Of a DNA stretch of 64,000 nt, positions 18,262 to 26,630 are shown piece by piece. Made by a program: the position numbers and the translations under genes. Every line of letters begins with the position of its first letter. Position 1 is the stretch's first letter. The notes below the pieces were generated by a model. It ran no database searches, was not told where the DNA came from, and saw only the letters and a list, made by a program, of their open reading frames with translations. The DNA is from Tamlana flava (GTDB taxonomy: Bacteria; Bacteroidota; Bacteroidia; Flavobacteriales; Flavobacteriaceae), in assembly GCF_041287255.1 (NCBI RefSeq), contig NZ_JBGGTX010000002.1, positions 930,001 to 994,000 of the forward strand. The letters are read 5' to 3'.

Positions 18262-18681
18262 ATGTTACAGCCTAAAAGAACAAAATTTCGTAAGCAGCAA
18301 AAAGGACGCATGAAGGGTAATGCCGGAAGAGGGCATCAACTATCAAGTGGAACTTTTGGAATAAAAGCGTTAGATTCTGTGTTTATCACATCAAGACAAA
18401 TTGAAGCAGCTCGTATTGCCGCCACACGTTACATGAAAAGGGAAGGTCAACTTTGGATTAAAATATTTCCAGATAAGCCTATCACAAAAAAGCCTCTTGA
18501 AGTACGTATGGGTAAAGGTAAAGGTGCCGTAGAACTTTGGGTAGCAGTTGTTAAACCAGGAAGAGTACTTTTTGAAGTAGGAGGTGTGCCATTAGACATT
18601 GCTAAAGAGGCATTGCGTTTGGCAGCACAAAAACTACCAGTAAAAACTAAGTTTTTAATCGCTAGAGATTACGAAGCATAA
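18262..18681 (+). CDS. rplP: 50S ribosomal protein L16
   Basis: 139 residues of L16, which positions the A-site tRNA. Signature regions KFRKQQKGRMKG, KIFPDKPITKKPLEVRMGKGKGAVELWVAVVKPG are present. It is followed by rpmC after 13 bp. Confidence 0.97.
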   Translation: MLQPKRTKFRKQQKGRMKGNAGRGHQLSSGTFGIKALDSVFITSRQIEAARIAATRYMKREGQLWIKIFPDKPITKKPLEVRMGKGKGAVELWVAVVKPGRVLFEVGGVPLDIAKEALRLAAQKLPVKTKFLIARDYEA

Positions 18682-18694
18682 TTTATTTGATATT

Positions 18695-18886
18695 ATGAAA
18701 CAATCAGAAATTAAAGAATTATCGGTAGCTGAGTTACAAGAGAAGCTTAGTGAAACTAAAAAGAGTTATTCAGACCTGAAATTGGCTCATGCAATATCTC
18801 CTTTAGAAAATCCAATTCAATTACGTACCATAAGACGTACCGTAGCTAGAATTGCGACTGAATTAACTAAAAGAGATTCACAATAA
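18695..18886 (+). CDS. rpmC: 50S ribosomal protein L29
   Basis: 63 residues of the small coiled L29 at the exit-tunnel rim (SEIKELSVAELQEKLSE, ENPIQLRTIRRTVARI). Position between rplP and rpsQ is canonical. Confidence 0.96.
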   Translation: MKQSEIKELSVAELQEKLSETKKSYSDLKLAHAISPLENPIQLRTIRRTVARIATELTKRDSQ

Positions 18887-18898
18887 TTCTGCTTAAAT

Positions 18899-19156
18899 AT
18901 GGAAACAAGAAATTTAAGAAAAGAACGTATAGGTGTTGTTACTAGCAACAAAATGCAGAAATCTATTGTGGTTTCTGAAGTTAAAAAAGTAAAGCACCCT
19001 ATGTATGGTAAGTTCGTGTTAAAAACTAAGAAATATGTTGCGCACGACGAAAAAAATGACTGCAACGAAGGAGATACTGTAAGGATTATGGAAACTCGTC
19101 CTATGAGTAAATCTAAATGTTGGAGATTAGTTGAAATAATTGAAAGAGCGAAGTAA
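18899..19156 (+). CDS. rpsQ: 30S ribosomal protein S17
   Basis: 85 residues of S17, a primary 16S-binding protein of the OB fold (RIGVVTSNKMQKSIVV, HPMYGKFV, GDTVRIMETRPMSKSKCWRLVEI). It ends two bases before rplN. Confidence 0.96.
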   Translation: METRNLRKERIGVVTSNKMQKSIVVSEVKKVKHPMYGKFVLKTKKYVAHDEKNDCNEGDTVRIMETRPMSKSKCWRLVEIIERAK

Positions 19157-19158
19157 TC

Positions 19159-19527
19159 ATGGTACAACAAGAATCAAGACTTAAAGTAGCAGACAACACT
19201 GGAGCAAAAGAAGTATTAACAATACGTGTTCTAGGTGGTACTAAAAGAAGATATGCTTCTGTAGGAGACAAAATAGTTGTTTCAGTTAAAGATGCAACTC
19301 CTAATGGCAACATTAAAAAAGGTGCTGTTTCTACTGCAGTAGTAGTACGTACTGTAAAGGAAGTGCGACGACCAGACGGATCTTATATAAGATTTGACGA
19401 TAACGCATGCGTATTGTTGAACCCAGCGGGTGAAATGAGAGGAACGCGTGTATTTGGTCCAGTTGCAAGAGAACTTCGTGACAAACAATTCATGAAGATT
19501 GTATCATTAGCACCAGAAGTGCTTTAA
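19159..19527 (+). CDS. rplN: 50S ribosomal protein L14
   Basis: 122 residues of L14 at the subunit interface (MVQQESRLKVADNTGAKEV, RTVKEVRRPDGSYIRFDDNACVLL, GTRVFGPVARELR). Normal length, first gene of the spc segment; no promoter is visible in the two bases before it. Confidence 0.98.
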   Translation: MVQQESRLKVADNTGAKEVLTIRVLGGTKRRYASVGDKIVVSVKDATPNGNIKKGAVSTAVVVRTVKEVRRPDGSYIRFDDNACVLLNPAGEMRGTRVFGPVARELRDKQFMKIVSLAPEVL

Positions 19528-19542
19528 TACAAAAATATTAAG

Positions 19543-19854
19543 ATGGGAAAGCTTAAAATAAAAACTGGAGATACCGTAAAAGTAATTGCTGGAGACCACA
19601 AAGGGGCAGAAGGTAAAGTGCAAAAGGTATTAATAGACAAGAACAAAGCAATCGTTGAAGGTGTTAACTTGGTTAAAAAACACACTAAACCAAGTGCGCA
19701 AAACCCTCAAGGAGGAATCGTAGAGAAAGAAGCTGCTATTCATATTTCTAACTTGTCGTTGTTAACTGCAAAAGGAGAAACAACTAGAGTTGGTTATAGA
19801 ATGGAAGGCGATAAAAAAGTAAGATTTTCAATAAAATCTAATGAAGTAATTTAG
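19543..19854 (+). CDS. rplX: 50S ribosomal protein L24
   Basis: 103 residues of L24, an assembly initiator, with the KOW motif (GDTVKVIAGDHKGAEGKV) at the start and NLVKKHTKPSAQNPQGGI following. Two bases separate it from rplE. Confidence 0.96.
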   Translation: MGKLKIKTGDTVKVIAGDHKGAEGKVQKVLIDKNKAIVEGVNLVKKHTKPSAQNPQGGIVEKEAAIHISNLSLLTAKGETTRVGYRMEGDKKVRFSIKSNEVI

Positions 19855-19856
19855 TT

Positions 19857-20408
19857 ATGGCATATTCACCTAGACTTAAACAAGAGTACAAAAGCAGAGT
19901 AATTGCAGCTCTTACAGACGAATTTGGATATAAAAATGTAATGCAAGTGCCTAAACTTGAAAAGATAGTAATATCTAAAGGTGTTGGTGCTGCAGTTGCA
20001 GACAAAAAGTTAATTGACTACGCTGTAGAAGAGTTAACTGCTATATCTGGACAAAAGGCCGTAGCAACAATTTCTAAAAAAGACGTTGCATCTTTTAAAT
20101 TACGTAAAGGTATGCCAATCGGCGCTAAAGTAACTTTACGTGGAGAAAGAATGTATGAGTTTTTAGATCGTTTGGTTACTTCAGCACTTCCACGTGTTAG
20201 AGATTTTAACGGAATTAAAGCAACAGGATTTGATGGAAGAGGTAATTACAATTTAGGAATTACCGAGCAAATTATATTCCCAGAAATCAACATTGATAAA
20301 GTGAACAGGATTTCTGGTATGGATATTACATTTGTAACTTCTGCTGAAACTGATAAAGAAGCAAAATCATTATTAACCGAATTAGGATTACCTTTTCAAA
20401 AGAACTAA
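19857..20408 (+). CDS. rplE: 50S ribosomal protein L5
   Basis: 183 residues of L5, the central-protuberance protein that binds 5S rRNA (KLEKIVISKGVG, KGMPIGAKVTLRGERMYEFLDRL, DGRGNYNLGITEQIIFPEI). It is followed by rpsN after three bases. Confidence 0.97.
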   Translation: MAYSPRLKQEYKSRVIAALTDEFGYKNVMQVPKLEKIVISKGVGAAVADKKLIDYAVEELTAISGQKAVATISKKDVASFKLRKGMPIGAKVTLRGERMYEFLDRLVTSALPRVRDFNGIKATGFDGRGNYNLGITEQIIFPEINIDKVNRISGMDITFVTSAETDKEAKSLLTELGLPFQKN

Positions 20409-20411
20409 GAT

Positions 20412-20681
20412 ATGGCTAAAGAATCAATGAAAGCCCGTGAGGTAAAAAGAGCTAAAACAGTAGCCAAGTATGCTGCAAAACGTAAAGCTTTGAAAGAAGC
20501 TGGAGATTACGATGCACTGCAAAAGCTGCCTAAAAACGCATCTCCTATTCGTATGCATAATAGATGTAAGTTAACAGGAAGACCAAAAGGTTACATGCGT
20601 ACGTTTGGTATTTCTCGTGTTATGTTCAGAGAAATGGCCAACCAAGGTCTTATCCCTGGCGTTAAAAAAGCAAGTTGGTAA
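20412..20681 (+). CDS. rpsN: 30S ribosomal protein S14
   Basis: 89 residues of S14, the longer zinc-independent form: the two CxxC pairs of the zinc type are missing. RMHNRCKLTGRPKGYMRTFGISR is the family signature. It is followed by an unusually long, structured 69 bp gap before rpsH. Confidence 0.97.
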   Translation: MAKESMKAREVKRAKTVAKYAAKRKALKEAGDYDALQKLPKNASPIRMHNRCKLTGRPKGYMRTFGISRVMFREMANQGLIPGVKKASW

Positions 20682-20750
20682 TATTATTTAAATAATCAGG
20701 TTTAAGGTTCGGCGTAGGGTCGAAAACCAAAACCACAAAATCAATTCATT
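20682..20750 (+). promoter_or_regulatory. Structured gap between rpsN and rpsH
   Basis: 69 bp containing a perfect 14 bp A/T palindrome (20683-20696) followed by a possible stem with GGTT (20699-20702) pairing AACC (20725-20728) and TTCG (20708-20711) pairing CGAA (20721-20724). Neighbouring spc gaps are mostly 2-18 bp. S8 binds its own mRNA in E. coli, so an autoregulatory site is possible; this is inferred. Confidence 0.45.
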
Positions 20751-21149
20751 ATGTATTCAGATCCAATTGCGGATTTTTTGACAAGAATTAGAAACGCGGT
20801 ACGTGCCAACCACAGAGTGGTGGAGATTCCAGCATCTAATTTAAAAAAGGACATCACTAAAATATTATTCGAGCAAGGATATATTTTAAGTTACAAATTT
20901 GATGATTCCACTGTGCAAGGCACTATAAAAATTGCGCTTAAGTACAACAAAGAAACGAAAGAACCAGTAATTAAGAAACTTCAAAGAATCAGTACGCCAG
21001 GTTTACGTAAGTATGCCAGTGCTAAAGATTTACCTAGAATTCTTAACGGTCTTGGTATTGCCATTGTTTCAACTTCTCATGGAGTTATGACAGGCAAACA
21101 AGCCAAAAGAGATAATGTAGGTGGTGAGGTTTTATGTTACGTATACTAA
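20751..21149 (+). CDS. rpsH: 30S ribosomal protein S8
   Basis: 132 residues of S8, a primary 16S central-domain binder and spc-operon regulator in E. coli. MYSDPIADFLTRIRNA and the C-terminal GIAIVSTSHGVMTGKQAKRDNVGGEVLCYVY are intact. Confidence 0.98.
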   Translation: MYSDPIADFLTRIRNAVRANHRVVEIPASNLKKDITKILFEQGYILSYKFDDSTVQGTIKIALKYNKETKEPVIKKLQRISTPGLRKYASAKDLPRILNGLGIAIVSTSHGVMTGKQAKRDNVGGEVLCYVY

Positions 21150-21167
21150 TTTTTAATACCCAAAGAA

Positions 21168-21710
21168 ATGTCAAGAATAGGAAATAATCCAGTAGCCATT
21201 CCAGAAGGTGTAACAGTTGATGTTAAAGACAGCGTAGTAACTGTAAAAGGAAAATTAGGCGAGCTAACACAAGAGTTTGATACTGTTGAAATAAAAGTAG
21301 AAGAAAGCAATGTGTTAGTAACACGTTCATCTGACACTAAAGATCAAAAAGCAAAACACGGTTTATACAGAGCCTTGTTGAACAATATGATTAAAGGGGT
21401 TTCAAAAGGATGGACCAAAGAACTAGAATTGGTAGGTGTAGGTTATAGAGCATCTAACCAAGGGCAAAAATTAGATTTAGCATTAGGTTTTTCGCACAAC
21501 ATCATTTTAGATTTAGCTCCAGAAGTTAAAGTTGAAACGGTAACTGAAAAAGGTAAAAACCCAATAGTTAAATTAACTTCTCATGATAAACAATTAGTTG
21601 GTCAAGTAGCAGCGAAGATTCGTGGTTTTAGAAGACCTGAGCCTTACAAAGGAAAAGGAATCAAGTTTGTTGGTGAAGTGATAAGAAGAAAAGCAGGTAA
21701 ATCAGCTTAA
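21168..21710 (+). CDS. rplF: 50S ribosomal protein L6
   Basis: 180 residues of L6 near the GTPase-associated centre. MSRIGNNPVAIPEGV, the VGVGYRA motif, and the terminal RRPEPYKGKGIKFVGEVIRRKAGK are present. Two-domain length is normal. Confidence 0.98.
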   Translation: MSRIGNNPVAIPEGVTVDVKDSVVTVKGKLGELTQEFDTVEIKVEESNVLVTRSSDTKDQKAKHGLYRALLNNMIKGVSKGWTKELELVGVGYRASNQGQKLDLALGFSHNIILDLAPEVKVETVTEKGKNPIVKLTSHDKQLVGQVAAKIRGFRRPEPYKGKGIKFVGEVIRRKAGKSA

Positions 21711-21720
21711 TAATTAAGTT

Positions 21721-22077
21721 ATGGCATTGACAAAGAACGAAAGAAGACTAAGAATAAAAAACAGAATCCGTAAGGTTGTTTCTGGTACAGGGGCAAGACC
21801 AAGATTAGCTGTTTATAGAAGTAACAAAGAAATTTATGCTCAGTTGGTAGATGACGTAACTGGTAACACAATCAGTGCTGCATCTTCAAGAGATAAAGAC
21901 ATTAGTTCTGCAAAAGCAACTAAGGCTGAAGTGGCTAAATTAGTAGGTAAATCACTTGCTGAAAAGGCTTTAAAAGCTGGTGTAGATACAGTTTCTTTTG
22001 ATAGAGGCGGGTATTTGTACCATGGAAGAGTTAAACAATTAGCCGAAGGAGCTAGAGAAGGCGGACTAAAATTCTAA
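21721..22077 (+). CDS. rplR: 50S ribosomal protein L18
   Basis: 118 residues of the 5S rRNA-binding protein L18 (RRLRIKNRIRKVVSGTGARPRLAVYRSNKEIYAQL, ending FDRGGYLYHGRVKQLAEGAREGGL). It lies 10 bp after rplF and six bp before rpsE. Confidence 0.97.
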   Translation: MALTKNERRLRIKNRIRKVVSGTGARPRLAVYRSNKEIYAQLVDDVTGNTISAASSRDKDISSAKATKAEVAKLVGKSLAEKALKAGVDTVSFDRGGYLYHGRVKQLAEGAREGGLKF

Positions 22078-22083
22078 GATATT

Positions 22084-22608
22084 ATGTTTCAAAAATATAA
22101 AAGTGCAGAGTTAGTAAAACCAGGTGGATTAGATCTTAAAGATCGTTTAGTTGGTGTACAAAGGGTTACTAAAGTAACTAAAGGTGGTAGAGCATTTGGT
22201 TTTTCAGCAATTGTTGTAGTTGGTGATGAAGCTGGTGTTGTTGGCCAAGGTTTAGGAAAATCTAAAGACGTTGCAAGTGCAATTGCAAAGGCCGTTGAAG
22301 ATGCTAAGAAAAACCTTGTTCGCATTCCTTTAAAAGGAAAAACATTACCTCACGAGCAAAAAGGAAAATATGGCGGAGCAAGAGTAAACATTATTCCTGC
22401 TGCTGAAGGTACAGGTGTAATTGCCGGTGGTGCTGTAAGAACAGTATTAGAGGCCGTTGGTGTACACGATGTATTATCAAAATCTCAAGGGTCCTCAAAC
22501 CCACACAACGTGGTAAAAGCTACTTTCGATGCCTTATTGCAGTTAAGAGATGCTAATACCATTGCTAGAGACAGAGGTATTTCACTTGAAAAAGTTTTTA
22601 ACGCTTAA
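22084..22608 (+). CDS. rpsE: 30S ribosomal protein S5
   Basis: 174 residues of S5 at the mRNA entry and decoding fidelity region. The double-stranded-RNA-binding fold with KVTKGGRAFGFSAIVVVGD and KYGGARVNIIPAAEGTGVIAGGAVR is complete. Confidence 0.98.
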   Translation: MFQKYKSAELVKPGGLDLKDRLVGVQRVTKVTKGGRAFGFSAIVVVGDEAGVVGQGLGKSKDVASAIAKAVEDAKKNLVRIPLKGKTLPHEQKGKYGGARVNIIPAAEGTGVIAGGAVRTVLEAVGVHDVLSKSQGSSNPHNVVKATFDALLQLRDANTIARDRGISLEKVFNA

Positions 22609-22619
22609 TACAGACAGAA

Positions 22620-22799
22620 ATGGCAAAGATTAAAGTAACAAAAGTTAAAAGCGCAATCAATCGCACACAAAGACAAAAAAGAACTTTAGAAGCTCTTGGT
22701 CTTAACAAGATTGGTCAAGTAAAAGAGCACGAAGCTACACCAAATATTCTTGGTATGGTTGCTAAAGTTTCACATTTAGTTTCTGTTGAGGAAGCTTAA
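22620..22799 (+). CDS. rpmD: 50S ribosomal protein L30
   Basis: 59-residue L30, found by reading the gap between rpsE and rplO directly. It begins MAKIKVTKVKSAINRTQRQK and contains LEALGLNKIGQV, the L30 signature, ending SHLVSVEEA. It starts 12 bp after rpsE and ends 17 bp before rplO, the canonical position. Confidence 0.96.
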   Translation: MAKIKVTKVKSAINRTQRQKRTLEALGLNKIGQVKEHEATPNILGMVAKVSHLVSVEEA

Positions 22800-22815
22800 A
22801 AATATAAAACTGAAA

Positions 22816-23268
22816 ATGGATTTAAGTAATTTACAACCTGCAGAAGGTTCAGTAAAAAGCCAAGGGAAAAGAGTAGGTAGAGGACAAGGTTCTGGAAAAG
22901 GTGGCACAGCAACTCGTGGACACAAAGGAGCTAAATCTCGTTCAGGATACTCTAAGAAAGTAGGATTTGAAGGTGGGCAAATGCCACTTCAAAGACGTGT
23001 TCCTAAATTTGGTTTTACAAATATTAACCGTGTTGCTTACCAAGGCATTAATTTAGATACCTTACAGCAATTGGTTGATGACAAAAAGATAACAGATACA
23101 GTTGATTTGGAAACCTTGTTTGCAAACCGTTTGGTTGGCAAAAACGACCTAGTTAAAATTTTAGGTAGAGGTGAATTAAAGGCGAAATTAAAAGTATCTG
23201 CTAATAAGTTTACTGCTTCAGCAAAAGCGGCAATTGAAGCTGCTGGCGGAGAAGCTGTAACTATATAA
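22816..23268 (+). CDS. rplO: 50S ribosomal protein L15
   Basis: 150 residues of L15, a late-assembly hub protein. MDLSNLQPAEGSVKSQGKRVGRG followed by GKGGTATRGHKGAKSRSG identifies it. The start at 22816 is preferred; an upstream in-frame start at 22786 would overlap rpmD. secY follows after 15 bp. Confidence 0.97.
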   Translation: MDLSNLQPAEGSVKSQGKRVGRGQGSGKGGTATRGHKGAKSRSGYSKKVGFEGGQMPLQRRVPKFGFTNINRVAYQGINLDTLQQLVDDKKITDTVDLETLFANRLVGKNDLVKILGRGELKAKLKVSANKFTASAKAAIEAAGGEAVTI

Positions 23269-23283
23269 GACTTGTTTATAAGT

Positions 23284-24636
23284 ATGAAATTTATAGAATC
23301 AATAAAGAATGTTTGGAAAATTGAGGAACTAAGAAACAGAATCATAGTTACTTTGAGTCTGTTATTGGTTTATCGTTTTGGTGCCCAAGTGGTGTTGCCA
23401 GGTGTTGATGCAGCTCAGTTAAGTGGTTTGGCTGATAAAACCGACAGTGGTTTATTAGGTTTGCTTAACGCCTTTACTGGTGGTGCATTTGCCAATGCTT
23501 CGGTTTTTGCCTTAGGTATCATGCCATACATTTCTGCTTCTATTGTGGTACAATTAATGGGTATTGCCATTCCTTACTTGCAAAAGTTGCAAAAAGAAGG
23601 TGCTAGCGGGCAAAAGAAAATTAATCAGATTACGCGTTGGTTGACCATTGCTATCTGTTTATTGCAAGCTCCAGGCTACTTAGCCAGTTTGCCAGCTCTT
23701 GGTATTCCTCAAAGTGCTTTCTTGTTAGGCACTGGTCCTTTATTCTATTTCTCTTCAGTTACTATTTTGGTAACAGGATGTATCTTCGCGATGTGGTTGG
23801 GAGAAAAAATTACTGATAAAGGTATTGGTAATGGTATTTCCTTATTGATTATGGTTGGTATTATCGCTACGTTACCTCAAACATTTTTACAAAATGCTGC
23901 AACTAGACTTGAAGGCGGTGGCAATGGTGGCTTGATGATGATTTTAATTGAATTGGTAATCTGGTTTGTTATCATCCTTGCTTCAATTATGTTGGTAATG
24001 GCCGTGAGAAAAATAGCTGTACAATATGCTAGAAGAACAGCTAGTGGTGGTTATGAAAAAAGTGCCATGGCTGGTTCAAGACAATACATTCCATTAAAGC
24101 TTAATGCCTCTGGTGTGATGCCGATTATATTCGCTCAGGCTATTATGTTTGTGCCAGGTTTAATAGGTAGTAACTTGCTAAAAGAAACAGCATTTGGAAC
24201 ATGGTTGCAAACCAATTATTCAGATATTTTTGGATTGGTTTATAACATTACATTTGCTTTGTTAATCATAGTGTTTACTTATTTTTATACGGCAATTACG
24301 GTACCTACCAATAAAATGGCAGACGATTTAAAACGTAGTGGAGGTTTTATTCCTGGCATCCGTCCAGGTTCTGAAACATCTGAGTATTTAGATAAAATAA
24401 TGTCCCAAATAACCTTACCTGGATCTATATTCTTGGCACTTATTGCTGTGTTCCCAGCATTTATTGTGAAGCTTATGGGTGTGCAACAAGGATGGGCTTT
24501 ATTCTTTGGTGGAACCTCGCTATTGATTATGGTTGGAGTTGCAATTGACACGATGCAACAAATAAATTCTTATTTGTTGAACAGGCACTATGATGGTTTG
24601 ATGAAGACTGGTAAAAATAGAAAAGCAGTAGCTTAA
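23284..24636 (+). CDS. secY: Preprotein translocase subunit SecY
   Basis: 450-residue channel subunit of the Sec translocon with ten predicted membrane segments. The first helix (IVTLSLLLVYRFGAQVVLPGVD), the plug region, GIGNGISLLIMVGI and the cytoplasmic loop FIPGIRPGSETSEYLDKI match SecY. The ATG at 23284 gives the usual short N terminus; an upstream TTG at 23272 was rejected. It lies in the spc segment directly before infA; adk and map, often found between them, are absent. Confidence 0.98.
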   Translation: MKFIESIKNVWKIEELRNRIIVTLSLLLVYRFGAQVVLPGVDAAQLSGLADKTDSGLLGLLNAFTGGAFANASVFALGIMPYISASIVVQLMGIAIPYLQKLQKEGASGQKKINQITRWLTIAICLLQAPGYLASLPALGIPQSAFLLGTGPLFYFSSVTILVTGCIFAMWLGEKITDKGIGNGISLLIMVGIIATLPQTFLQNAATRLEGGGNGGLMMILIELVIWFVIILASIMLVMAVRKIAVQYARRTASGGYEKSAMAGSRQYIPLKLNASGVMPIIFAQAIMFVPGLIGSNLLKETAFGTWLQTNYSDIFGLVYNITFALLIIVFTYFYTAITVPTNKMADDLKRSGGFIPGIRPGSETSEYLDKIMSQITLPGSIFLALIAVFPAFIVKLMGVQQGWALFFGGTSLLIMVGVAIDTMQQINSYLLNRHYDGLMKTGKNRKAVA

Positions 24637-24647
24637 TATTATATACT

Positions 24648-24863
24648 ATGGCAAAACAAGCAGCAATAGAACAAGACGGAACAATTATAGAAGCATTGTC
24701 AAATGCTATGTTCCGTGTGGAATTAGAAAATGGTCACATTGTGACGGCACATATTTCTGGTAAAATGCGTATGCACTACATCAAATTGTTACCAGGAGAT
24801 AAAGTAAAATTAGAAATGAGTCCTTACGATTTAACTAAGGCTCGAATAACTTATAGATACTAA
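24648..24863 (+). CDS. infA: Translation initiation factor IF-1
   Basis: 71-residue OB-fold factor that occupies the ribosomal A site during initiation. MAKQAAIEQDGTIIEALSN, the GHIVTAHISGKMRMHYI core and LTKARITYRY end are typical. It lies between secY and rpmJ. Confidence 0.97.
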   Translation: MAKQAAIEQDGTIIEALSNAMFRVELENGHIVTAHISGKMRMHYIKLLPGDKVKLEMSPYDLTKARITYRY

Positions 24864-24868
24864 GACTC

Positions 24869-24985
24869 ATGAAAGTAAGAGCATCAGTTAAAAAAAGAAG
24901 CGCAGATTGTAAAATTGTGCGTAGAAAAGGAAGACTTTACGTAATTAACAAAAAGAATCCTAGATTTAAACAAAGACAAGGGTAA
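24869..24985 (+). CDS. rpmJ: 50S ribosomal protein L36
   Basis: 38-residue L36, read directly from the gap between infA and rpsM: MKVRASVKKRSADCKIVRRK, ending NPRFKQRQG. Only one of the zinc-ligand cysteines is present, so it is the zinc-independent (C-minus) form. It starts five bases after infA and ends two before rpsM. Confidence 0.95.
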   Translation: MKVRASVKKRSADCKIVRRKGRLYVINKKNPRFKQRQG

Positions 24986-24987
24986 TT

Positions 24988-25362
24988 ATGGCAAGAATTG
25001 CAGGTGTAGACATACCGAAAAACAAAAGAGGAGTTATTGCTTTAACCTATATCTATGGGGTAGGTAAAAGTAGAGCACAGGAAATTTTAGCTACTGCTAA
25101 AGTTGACGAAGGTACAAAAGTTCAAGATTGGACTGATGACCAAATTAGTAATATTCGTGAGGCCGTCGGAACTTACACTATTGAAGGTGAGTTGCGTTCT
25201 GAAACACAATTGAACATTAAACGTTTAATGGACATTGGGTGTTACAGAGGTATCCGTCATAGAGCTGGTCTTCCATTAAGAGGACAACGTACCAAAAACA
25301 ACTCTAGAACCAGAAAAGGTAGAAGAAAAACAGTTGCTAACAAGAAAAAAGCAACTAAGTAA
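24988..25362 (+). CDS. rpsM: 30S ribosomal protein S13
   Basis: 124 residues of S13, a head protein contacting the P-site tRNA and the 50S bridge. MARIAGVDIPKNKRG, the helix-two-turn-helix GVGKSRAQEIL and the basic tail RGQRTKNNSRTRKGRRKTV are present. It is followed by a 106 bp gap containing heptamer repeats. Confidence 0.98.
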   Translation: MARIAGVDIPKNKRGVIALTYIYGVGKSRAQEILATAKVDEGTKVQDWTDDQISNIREAVGTYTIEGELRSETQLNIKRLMDIGCYRGIRHRAGLPLRGQRTKNNSRTRKGRRKTVANKKKATK

Positions 25363-25374
25363 TAATTAGAAATA

Positions 25375-25395
25375 TTTAGTCTTTAGTCTTTAGAC
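25375..25395 (+). repeat. Three tandem heptamers between rpsM and rpsK
   Basis: TTTAGTC, TTTAGTC and TTTAGAC in direct tandem within the 106 bp rpsM-rpsK gap. A further AGAATC/GATTCT pair lies downstream in the same gap. There is no coding sequence, and no TAnnTTTG box was seen. Confidence 0.7.
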
Positions 25396-25468
25396 GTTGG
25401 AAAGAATCTGTTTGAAATTACGGTTTAGGATTCTAGCGACTATCACTAATAACTAAGCACTAGAAAAT

Positions 25469-25852
25469 ATGGCAAAAACAAGCACAAAAAAACGTAAAGT
25501 TATTGTTGATTCTGTAGGTGAAGCACACATTACAGCATCTTTCAACAACATTATTATTTCACTTACCAACAAAAAAGGAGATGTAGTTGCATGGTCCTCA
25601 GCTGGTAAAATGGGATTTAGAGGTTCTAAGAAAAACACACCTTATGCTGCTCAATTAGCTGCTGAAGATGCTGCTGCTGTGGCTCAAGAAGCTGGTTTGA
25701 AAAAGGTAAAGGTTTATGTTAAAGGACCAGGAAACGGAAGAGAATCTGCTATCCGCTCAATCCATAATGCAGGTATTGAAGTAACAGAAATTATAGACGT
25801 TACTCCACTACCGCATAATGGTTGTCGTCCTCCAAAAAGACGTCGCGTTTAA
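25469..25852 (+). CDS. rpsK: 30S ribosomal protein S11
   Basis: 127 residues of S11 on the platform near the E site (ITASFNNIIISLTNKKGDVVAWSSAGKMGFRGS, PLPHNGCRPPKRRRV). It is the last gene before a strong terminator-plus-promoter that splits the alpha operon. Confidence 0.98.
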   Translation: MAKTSTKKRKVIVDSVGEAHITASFNNIIISLTNKKGDVVAWSSAGKMGFRGSKKNTPYAAQLAAEDAAAVAQEAGLKKVKVYVKGPGNGRESAIRSIHNAGIEVTEIIDVTPLPHNGCRPPKRRRV

Positions 25853-25869
25853 AAGATGTACATAATAGA

Positions 25870-25910
25870 ATGAATATCAACTGTTTTTTGCAGTTGATAT
25901 TCATTTTTTA
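25870..25910 (+). terminator. Intrinsic terminator after rpsK, inside the alpha operon
   Basis: Perfect 14 bp stem (ATGAATATCAACTG, 25870-25883, with CAGTTGATATTCAT, 25891-25904), 7-base loop, then a T run to 25909. It is the strongest hairpin of the superoperon. Confidence 0.85.
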
Positions 25911-25922
25911 TACGTACATTTG
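25894..25922 (+). promoter_or_regulatory. Promoter for rpsD-rpoA-rplQ, overlapping the rpsK terminator
   Basis: -33 TTG (25894-25896) lies within the 3' arm of the terminator hairpin; -7 TACATTTG (25915-25922) follows after 18 bases. About 100 nt of untranslated leader precede rpsD. Confidence 0.75.
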
Positions 25923-26024
25923 CACACCGAAAAAATAATTAACAAGTATCACAGGGAGATTAACGATTATCGAAGGATAAGATTAAGACCTTAATTCATA
26001 ATCACTCTCAAAAACAAATTTAAA

Positions 26025-26630
26025 ATGGCAAGATATACTGGTCCTAAAACTAAAATAGCGCGTAAATTTGGCGAAGCTATCTTCGGAGACGATAAGTCAT
26101 TCGAAAAAAGAAATTACCCTCCTGGGCAACACGGAAACAACAGAAGACGTGGTAAAAAGTCTGAGTACGCAATCCAATTGCAGGAAAAGCAAAAAGCTAA
26201 ATATACTTACGGTATTTTAGAACGTCAATTCAGAAACTTATTCAAAAAAGCTAGAGCAGCACAAGGTATTACTGGTGAAGTGCTTTTACAACTTTGTGAA
26301 TCTCGTTTAGATAACGTAGTATTCAGAATGGGTATTGCTCCTTCAAGAAGCGGTGCAAGACAATTAGTATCACACAGACACATTACAGTAAATGGGGAAT
26401 TAGTAAACATTCCATCTTACCAATTAAAAGCTGGTGATGTTGTTGCTGTAAGAGAAAAATCAAAATCGCTTGAAGCTATTGAAAAATCACTTTCAAACTC
26501 AAGCCACGTTTATGAGTGGATTACTTGGAACGATGCTACCAAACAAGGAACTTATGTTTCTGTACCAGCGAGAATCCAAATCCCTGAAAACATTAACGAG
26601 CAATTCATCGTCGAATTATACTCTAAATAA
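26025..26630 (+). CDS. rpsD: 30S ribosomal protein S4
   Basis: 201 residues of S4, a 16S assembly initiator with an S4 RNA-binding domain (LCESRLDNVVFRMGIAPSRSGARQLVSHRHITVNG). The N terminus lacks the zinc-binding cysteines found in the zinc form. It has its own promoter at 25894-25922. S4 represses the alpha operon in E. coli; the ~100 nt leader is a possible site here, without proof. Confidence 0.97.
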   Translation: MARYTGPKTKIARKFGEAIFGDDKSFEKRNYPPGQHGNNRRRGKKSEYAIQLQEKQKAKYTYGILERQFRNLFKKARAAQGITGEVLLQLCESRLDNVVFRMGIAPSRSGARQLVSHRHITVNGELVNIPSYQLKAGDVVAVREKSKSLEAIEKSLSNSSHVYEWITWNDATKQGTYVSVPARIQIPENINEQFIVELYSK

